A model generated the notes under the pieces. The model worked only from the letters and a program-made list of their open reading frames with translations. It was not told the origin of the DNA and searched no databases. Shown here piece after piece: positions 54,035 through 64,000 of a DNA stretch of 64,000 bases. This DNA is from Luteibacter aegosomatissinici (GTDB taxonomy: Bacteria; Pseudomonadota; Gammaproteobacteria; Xanthomonadales; Rhodanobacteraceae): assembly GCF_023078495.1 (NCBI RefSeq), contig NZ_CP095742.1, positions 4,364,501-4,428,500 on the forward strand, written 5' to 3'. The number at the start of each line of letters is the position of its first letter. Within the stretch, counting starts at the first letter, position 1. The position numbers and the translations under genes are program-made.

Positions 54035-54125
54035 GAGCGCACCCTATGCGCGACGCCGTTCGCGCCGACGCTACAGGCCCTGGTACGTTTCGCGAAAAGA
54101 TGTCGCCCACAGGGTGGGCTCCTAC
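54031..54125. repeat. Hybrid REP pair (family B-like left, family A right) ending two genes
   Basis: The left unit GTAGGAGCGCACCCTATGCG resembles family B; the inverted right unit ends CACAGGGTGGGCTCCTAC as in family A. Each GTAG head supplies a TAG stop codon: hutD at 54032-54034 on the plus strand and the unknown gene at 54124-54122 on the minus strand. The pair is therefore the complete spacer between them. Confidence 0.88.
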
Positions 54126-54547
54126 GGAGCGGGTGCAGGTTCGTTGGGCTGTTCGGAGGCCTCAGGCACCTCGCGCCGCCACAAATCCACCGACGTCAGC
54201 TGGAACTTCACCGACGGCACGGCCGATGCCCAGCCCTCTATTCCAGGAAATACCCCGCGCAGATCGGCCACCAGTTCAGCGAAGCCCTTGTCCTCTTCCG
54301 ACAGCACCAGCGGCTCTTCGCCATCCACGTGGAAGAACAGGAACACGGTGTCCCATGCGGGGGTATCCCGGTTGCCCGCCTCCACCCGGTTCACCCGGGC
54401 CAGGGGCACCTCGCGGATGCGCAGGCTACCGGGCGTGGCCACCAGCACCCCCGCCTCCAGGTCCACGTGGGCCGCCCCCCGGGCTACCAGCCGTTCGCGC
54501 AAGCGCGTGAATAGCGGGCGTTTACCGTGGTTCTCGTCGTGGTCCAT
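54122..54547 (-). CDS. Uncharacterised protein
   Basis: 141 residues from the ATG at 54547; an in-frame start seven codons earlier is less likely. No family recognised. A basic N-terminus (RLRERLVARG) is followed by alternating strands (HVDLEAGVLVATPGSLRIRE, TVFLFFHVDGEEPLVLSEED) reminiscent of a PH-like barrel and a helix (FAELVADLRGVF), and a Pro/Glu-rich C-terminus (SEQPNEPAPAP). No signal peptide or membrane segment. The stop codon is the TAG of a REP head. It is divergent from the lipocalin gene. Confidence 0.72.
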   Translation of the reverse strand: MDHDENHGKRPLFTRLRERLVARGAAHVDLEAGVLVATPGSLRIREVPLARVNRVEAGNRDTPAWDTVFLFFHVDGEEPLVLSEEDKGFAELVADLRGVFPGIEGWASAVPSVKFQLTSVDLWRREVPEASEQPNEPAPAP

Positions 54548-54627
54548 GGAGCGGTTCCGGTGGCGCAATTTATTGAGGATTCACCCGTCATCGGCATCGT
54601 AGGCAGTCGCTTTAATGGAATCCAGCC

Positions 54628-55170
54628 ATGCGTGACCTCCTCGCCGCCCTGAACCGGGCCATGGCCGCCCCCGGCATCGCTTCCGCGCCCGTCACCGCCG
54701 TGGCCGACCTGGACCTGGAACGCTACGCCGGCACCTGGCACGAGATCGCCCGGCTGCCCATGTACTTCCAGCGTAAATGCACCGGCAACGTCACGGCCCA
54801 CTACACCCCAAACATCGACGGCACGGTGACCGTGGAGAACCGCTGCGATACGGCCGAAGGACCCATCGCCAGCCGCGGTGTCGCCCGCCGCCCCGAATCG
54901 TTCTCGCGCGGCAAGCTGGAGGTCACCTTCGTCCCGCCATGGCTGCGTTGGTTGCCGCTGGTCTGGGCGGATTACTGGGTGCTCGCGCTGGATGACGATT
55001 ACCAGTGGGCGATGGTGGGGCAGCCGGGGAGGAAGTATCTGTGGATTCTTTCGCGCGAACCGCAGCTCGACCAAGCCACCTTCGAGCGGCTGAAGGCTAG
55101 CGCGGTGACCATGGGTTACGACCTATCCGCACTGATCGAGTCGGCGACCGTGGGCGAACGTCAGGGCTGA
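54628..55170 (+). CDS. Lipocalin family protein (Blc-like)
   Basis: 180 residues. The lipocalin start motif is DLERYAGTWHEIARLPMYFQ at about residues 29-49, followed by VTAHYTPNIDGTVTVENRC, KLEVTFVPPW and YWVLALDDDYQWAMVGQPGR, the order of bacterial Blc. Blc binds fatty acids or lysophospholipids in the outer membrane. No clear signal peptide or lipobox is present in the first 25 residues (a weak hydrophobic stretch only), so location is uncertain. The end overlaps the convergent gene by ten bases. Confidence 0.92.
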   Translation: MRDLLAALNRAMAAPGIASAPVTAVADLDLERYAGTWHEIARLPMYFQRKCTGNVTAHYTPNIDGTVTVENRCDTAEGPIASRGVARRPESFSRGKLEVTFVPPWLRWLPLVWADYWVLALDDDYQWAMVGQPGRKYLWILSREPQLDQATFERLKASAVTMGYDLSALIESATVGERQG

Positions 55171-55868
55171 TCGCAATGGATCTGGAACTCGCTGGAAGCC
55201 GGGACCAGTGCCTCCGGCAATGACGCCGCGAAGATCGCCAGCGAATACGGCCCCCAGAACCGGCACCATTCCGGGTGAGCAAGTGCCTCGATCGGCGTCA
55301 GGGTTTTCTCGACCCGGTTGCGCTCCACGTCGACGATGAAAAACAAACCCTGGCCCATGGCCTCGCCATACGCCCCTGAGCCGGGCCATGCTTCAGCGAC
55401 GAGCAGTTTTTTTCCATGGTCCAGCCAAGCGACCGCGCCGAAGTTCTGCCCTTGCGTATAGCCACCGGCCCGGCACAGTGGACTAACCTTCCTGATGATG
55501 TATTCGACAGGCACCTTGACCATCGTGGCTCCGCGCTTGACGAAGACGCGAGTCAACCATGTGCCGACCGCCCCACCGTCCGTCGTGTTGAAGAACACGC
55601 CGTTGCCGGAAGCCTCCCAACCTATCTCGACGGATCCTGCGTTTGTGTCCAGCTCGTTGAGCTCGGCATGAAAGGCCCCTCGCTTGAAGATGACACCGTT
55701 GTTGATGTCGTACACGAGGGTCGCGGTGCCATCAGGAGACAACCACTCGTAACGTTCAAACTCACGGATCTCACGCGGGTTAACGCCCACCCGGCTCCAT
55801 ATGTTTTCGCCCGCGTGCGCGAGCCAGGGCGCCATGGATAGGGCGACCGCCAACATGATCCTATGCAT
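55161..55868 (-). CDS. Uncharacterised secreted protein
   Basis: 235 residues from the ATG at 55868; a GTG one codon earlier is the alternative. A signal peptide (HRIMLAVALSMAPWLAHA) directs export. The mature part is beta-rich, with GTATLVYDINNGVIFKRGAF, SVEIGWEASGNGVFFNTTDG and FFIVDVERNRVEKTLTPIEA, and has three Cys (PLCRAGG, EWCRFWG, IHCDQP). No family is recognised; the strand content suggests a small propeller or sandwich. Base composition is clearly less GC-rich than neighbours, suggesting transfer. Confidence 0.75.
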   Translation of the reverse strand: MHRIMLAVALSMAPWLAHAGENIWSRVGVNPREIREFERYEWLSPDGTATLVYDINNGVIFKRGAFHAELNELDTNAGSVEIGWEASGNGVFFNTTDGGAVGTWLTRVFVKRGATMVKVPVEYIIRKVSPLCRAGGYTQGQNFGAVAWLDHGKKLLVAEAWPGSGAYGEAMGQGLFFIVDVERNRVEKTLTPIEALAHPEWCRFWGPYSLAIFAASLPEALVPASSEFQIHCDQP

Positions 55869-56071
55869 CACAGCGACTGTCCCTGGTAGGTGTGGACGCG
55901 GGTGTAGGCGAAGTCACCGAGCGGACAAGAGCCGCCACGGCTCCCCAGCTAACGACGGGCGCCATAAAGCATGCCGCCATCGTAGCCATCCGAGACCCCT
56001 TAATGGGAAGCAGCTTATCTGGTCCATGAACCATTAGCATGGACGCCTTATGACTTTGCAAGGACATGGCC
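55869..56071. other. Intergenic region between secreted orphan and ychJ
   Basis: About 200 bases of lower GC than average between divergent genes. It should contain both promoters, but no clear sigma70 pair, operator or RNA structure was identified by eye. Confidence 0.4.
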
Positions 56072-56467
56072 ATGGCCACCCCAAATCCGGCCTGCCCTTG
56101 TGGCACCGGCAAGCCTTATGCCGCATGCTGTGGCCGCTGGCACACCGGTGAACCCGCACCCACCGCCGAGGCATTGATGCGGTCGCGCTACAGCGCCTAC
56201 GTCATGGGGCTAGCGGATTACCTGATAGCCACCTGGCACCCCGGCATGCGGCCGACGGAGCTGAACCTCGACCTGGGTGGCGCGCCGAAGCCCACCTGGC
56301 TTGGCCTGACCGTGAAGCGCCATGAAAACCCCACGCCGGATACCGCCGTCGTGGAGTTCGTCGCGCGCCTTCGCTACGGCGGTGGCAGTGCGAAGAAGAT
56401 GCACGAGGTAAGCCGCTTCGTTCGCGAAGACGGCCGGTGGTATTACGTCGACGGCGATGTCGACTGA
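56072..56467 (+). CDS. ychJ: YchJ family (UPF0225) protein
   Basis: 131 residues from the second of two close ATG codons (56072), which stands seven bases after AAGGA; the first at 56066 is too near. The N-terminal SEC-C zinc motif PACPCGTGKPYAACCGRW holds Cys-x-Cys and Cys-Cys. ALMRSRYSAYVMGLADYLIA follows, then TWLGLTVKR and HEVSRFVREDGRWYYVDGDV, as in YchJ, an NTF2-like protein of unknown role. The C-terminal SEC-C copy of longer homologues is missing. Confidence 0.93.
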   Translation: MATPNPACPCGTGKPYAACCGRWHTGEPAPTAEALMRSRYSAYVMGLADYLIATWHPGMRPTELNLDLGGAPKPTWLGLTVKRHENPTPDTAVVEFVARLRYGGGSAKKMHEVSRFVREDGRWYYVDGDVD

Positions 56468-56474
56468 AGCACAT

Positions 56475-56540
56475 GTAGGAGCGCGCCTGCGCGCGATGGG
56501 GTTTGCGGCAAGGCCCCATCGCGCGCAAGCGCGCTCCTAC
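56475..56540. repeat. REP pair, family B
   Basis: GTAGGAGCGCGCCTGCGCGC on the left and its inverted partner GCGCGCAAGCGCGCTCCTAC on the right flank a TTTGCGGCAAGG centre. It begins eight bases after the ychJ stop and lies between convergent genes. Confidence 0.88.
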
Positions 56541-56566
56541 AACGGCGGGAACGCCGTCGAGACGTT

Positions 56567-57361
56567 TTAGACGACCTGGCGGGCTACGCCACCATCGACG
56601 CGAACCGCCGTGCCGGTGGTGCCGCTGGCCTGTTCGGAGGCGAGGTACACGGACATGTTGGCCACTTCCTCGACGCTCAGCAGGCGCTGGATCAGCGAGG
56701 TCGGGCGGTGGGTGCTGATGAAGTCCTTCTCCACTTCCGCCAGCGACTTGCCCTGGTCCTTGGCGATCTTGCCGAAGAACTCACCGACGCCTTCGGAGAG
56801 GGTCGGGCCCGGGAGCACCGAGTTCACCGTGACGCCGGTACCCGAGAGGGTTTCGGCCAGACCGCGGGCGACAGCGAGCTGGGCGGTTTTGGTCATGCCG
56901 TAATGGACCATCTCGGCCGGGATCTGCAGGGCCGATTCGCTGGAGATGAACTGCACGCGGCCCCAGCCACGATCAGCCATGCCCTTGGCGTAATGGCGCG
57001 ACAGACGCACGCCCGAGTTCACGTTCACTTCGAAGAAGCGGGTCCACTCGTCGTCCTGGATCTCGAAGAACGGCTTCGGCTCGAAGATGCCGAGGTTATT
57101 CACGAGGATATCGGTGTTCGGCACGGCCTTGATCAGGGTGGCGGCGCCCTCAGCGGTGCCGAGGTCGGCGGCGACGCCGGAGAGCTTCGCGTTCGGCACG
57201 GCCTTCTTGATCTCGGCGATAGCGGCATCGACGCGGGCCTGGGTACGGCCGGTGACGACGACGCTGGCACCGGCGCCCGCGAGGCCCTGGGCGATGGCCA
57301 GGCCGATGCCGGCGGTGGAACCGGTGACGATGGCGCTGCGCTTGGAGAGATCGATGTTCAT
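56567..57361 (-). CDS. SDR family oxidoreductase
   Basis: 264 residues from the ATG at 57361 (GGGAG upstream). Classical short-chain dehydrogenase: NAD(P)-binding SAIVTGSTAGIGLAIAQGLA with T13-G-x3-G-x-G, NNLG (NNAG variant) in DILVNNLGIFEP, catalytic Ser in ISSESALQ and the YxxxK pair in HYGMTKTAQ. GRTQARVD after the second strand suggests NADP preference. The substrate is unknown; it resembles 3-oxoacyl-ACP reductase-like SDRs. It stands alone. Confidence 0.94.
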   Translation of the reverse strand: MNIDLSKRSAIVTGSTAGIGLAIAQGLAGAGASVVVTGRTQARVDAAIAEIKKAVPNAKLSGVAADLGTAEGAATLIKAVPNTDILVNNLGIFEPKPFFEIQDDEWTRFFEVNVNSGVRLSRHYAKGMADRGWGRVQFISSESALQIPAEMVHYGMTKTAQLAVARGLAETLSGTGVTVNSVLPGPTLSEGVGEFFGKIAKDQGKSLAEVEKDFISTHRPTSLIQRLLSVEEVANMSVYLASEQASGTTGTAVRVDGGVARQVV

Positions 57362-57536
57362 GGGGTAGCTCCCGGTAGGAAAGTTGATGGGAACATCGTC
57401 GGGCCGGAACGGGCTTGGATCAATCGCTGGCGGGGCGAAAGACTTTTGCCCTGGCGCGAAGGATCGCTCATCGCGAGGGAGTTCTGCCGGTGGGCGGCGG
57501 AGCTCGCGGTGGCTTCTATAAGTTGTCGTATTGAGG

Positions 57537-57568
57537 CGAAAGATGTCGCCCACAGGGTGGGCTCCTAC
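57537..57568 (-). repeat. Single REP, family A
   Basis: Read on the minus strand it begins GTAGGAGCCCACCCTGTGGG and ends TCTTTCGC; no partner unit is adjacent. It lies just after the stop of the NRDE gene, in a 220-base gap that holds the SDR promoter on its other side. Confidence 0.85.
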
Positions 57569-57581
57569 GGTGCCGCAGGGG

Positions 57582-58343
57582 TCAGGGCGGGAGGTCCAGG
57601 CGGGTTTCGCCTTCGGGCACGCCGTTGGGGCCGAAGCGGCGCTCGATGATCGTGGCCTCGTCATCGTGGCCGACCAGGATGACCGTGCTGGCGCGGGTGC
57701 CGTAGTTCTCGCCCACGATGAAGGCGCTGGAGAGGAAGCGCTCGCGTTCGATGCCGATGCCAGTATCGGGGAGAAGGTCGTCGGGCCAGCGGCCCTGGTC
57801 GGAGAGCATGGTAAACAGCGCTGGGATATCTTCGCGTCCGTCTTCGATCCAGGCTTCGAGCCTGTGCACGAGGGCGCGGGTTTTCGGCCAGGGGGCATTG
57901 AAGTCGGCGTTGGAAAGGCCGTGGACGCCGTCGCTTACGCGTTCATAGCGCGCATCGGGGTGGTTACCGAGGTAATACGCGCTGTCGTGGTCGAAGGTGA
58001 GCAGGTTGAACGGCCGGTAGTCGCGAGCCGTAGCGATGAGCTCAAGCGCATGCGCTGAAGCAGGCAGGTTAGAGCCGAGGTAATCAGCAACCAGCAAGCC
58101 GCGCGAAAGGCCGCTGTGGTCTGCCTTCAGGTCGCGCACATTGGTGATGATGCTGGTACGCCCGTGGGGTGCGACACCGGCCCAGGTACCTCCCGCTTCC
58201 AGATCTCGCCCCGCCGCTATTTGCGGCGCTTCATCCCAATGCGCCAGGGGCGCCGTGGGGCGGGCGTGGAATTCATCGCGGTTACCGAGCATGACGAGGC
58301 GCCAGCGCGGGTGCGCGCGCCAGGCAAAGGCGATCAGGCACAT
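57582..58343 (-). CDS. NRDE family protein (TANGO2-like)
   Basis: 253 residues from the ATG at 58343. Starts MCLIAFAWRAHPRWRLVMLG with Cys2 able to act as an Ntn-type nucleophile after Met removal, followed by the name-giving NRDEF at 21-25. AAGRDLEAGGTWAGVAPHGR and TNVRD are further family motifs. Animal homologue TANGO2 is linked to heme or lipid handling; bacterial members are unstudied. The upstream frame runs through a REP pair and is not coding. Confidence 0.92.
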   Translation of the reverse strand: MCLIAFAWRAHPRWRLVMLGNRDEFHARPTAPLAHWDEAPQIAAGRDLEAGGTWAGVAPHGRTSIITNVRDLKADHSGLSRGLLVADYLGSNLPASAHALELIATARDYRPFNLLTFDHDSAYYLGNHPDARYERVSDGVHGLSNADFNAPWPKTRALVHRLEAWIEDGREDIPALFTMLSDQGRWPDDLLPDTGIGIERERFLSSAFIVGENYGTRASTVILVGHDDEATIIERRFGPNGVPEGETRLDLPP

Positions 58344-58431
58344 AGGCGGAAGGGGGCCGTGGAGGGCATGGCCCCTATTCTGCGCCAATTTCATCCATGC
58401 GTCCGCGCCTGACCGGAAAGGCGACGCCTTT

Positions 58432-58498
58432 GTAAAGGCGCGCTTGCGCGCGATGGGTGTTTGCGGCAAGCACCCATCGCGCACAAGCTCGCTCCTAC
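58432..58498. repeat. REP pair, family B
   Basis: The left unit has a decayed head (GTAAAGGCGCGCTTGCGCGC) and the right unit GCGCACAAGCTCGCTCCTAC; the centre is TTTGCGGCAAGC. It sits between gltD and the NRDE gene, which read in the same direction. Confidence 0.82.
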
Positions 58499-58559
58499 AA
58501 AAGCAGGTCACGTGGGCACCACCGCGGCGCCACGAGTCGGTCACACCGCCGCAGGTTGG

Positions 58560-64000
<5,441 letters not shown>

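Overview
This window is GC-rich, densely coded bacterial chromosome and most likely comes from a gammaproteobacterium of the order Lysobacterales (Xanthomonadales), Rhodanobacteraceae-like. The evidence is the neighbourhood ygfB-pepP / coiled-coil protein-zapA-6S RNA-fau, a TonB receptor of the Xanthomonas/Caulobacter type, the DUF1631-PilZ pair, the rph-rdgB-hemW cluster, and many GTAG-headed REP palindromes between genes. The genus is inferred, not shown.

Layout. 1-10.6 kb is surface and secretion: a secreted S1/P1-type nuclease (cut by the left edge) behind a TonB-dependent receptor, a 1478-residue glycine-rich autotransporter with an extended signal peptide and a GNAT-like protein one base downstream, a PAPS-type sulfotransferase, and an AraC-type regulator. 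10.8-13.6 kb holds cysD and a fused cysNC, which make APS and PAPS, the sulfotransferase donor. 13.5-14.8 kb is a lower-GC two-gene island with a DUF6932-like nucleotidyltransferase and an unrecognised partner. 14.9-23.6 kb is mostly housekeeping: yicC, rph, a GNAT, rdgB, hemW, DUF1631, PilZ, a cysteine-motif orphan and pepQ. 23.9-27 kb is the complete cytochrome bd operon cydP-cydA-cydB-cydX. 27-33.8 kb contains pepP, ygfB, a ZapB-like protein, zapA, 6S RNA, fau, an EVE-domain gene, rpiA, rmuC and folE.

33.8-38.6 kb is a three-gene SMC/condensin-like operon: a winged-helix kleisin-like protein, a small KITE-like protein and a 930-residue SMC-type ATPase. It has no nuclease gene in the window. 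A lower-GC VapBC45-type toxin-antitoxin pair follows directly. 39.9-59.0 kb mixes metabolism, transport and repair: DUF883-like, cysK, EF-hand, CPA2 antiporter, MFS exporter, diguanylate cyclase, VIT1-like, FUSC, two DUF1993 paralogues around a YadGH-like ABC exporter, tag, dinG, HutD, lipocalin, ychJ, SDR and NRDE. The right edge is gltD and most of gltB (start outside the window).

Non-coding highlights. Two related REP families recur at ten places, usually as head-to-head pairs. In three genes the GTAG head itself supplies the TAG stop codon. At 54.03-54.13 kb one REP pair is the whole space between two convergent genes and ends both. 6S RNA is recognisable with a perfect 7-bp closing stem. 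The promoter before the ZapB-like gene places transcription start at about the ATG, suggesting a leaderless mRNA. The best candidates for little-described systems are the nuclease-less SMC operon with its neighbouring TA insertion, the nucleotidyltransferase/partner pair, and a possible sulfation locus beside the autotransporter. No tRNA, rRNA, CRISPR array or insertion sequence was seen.
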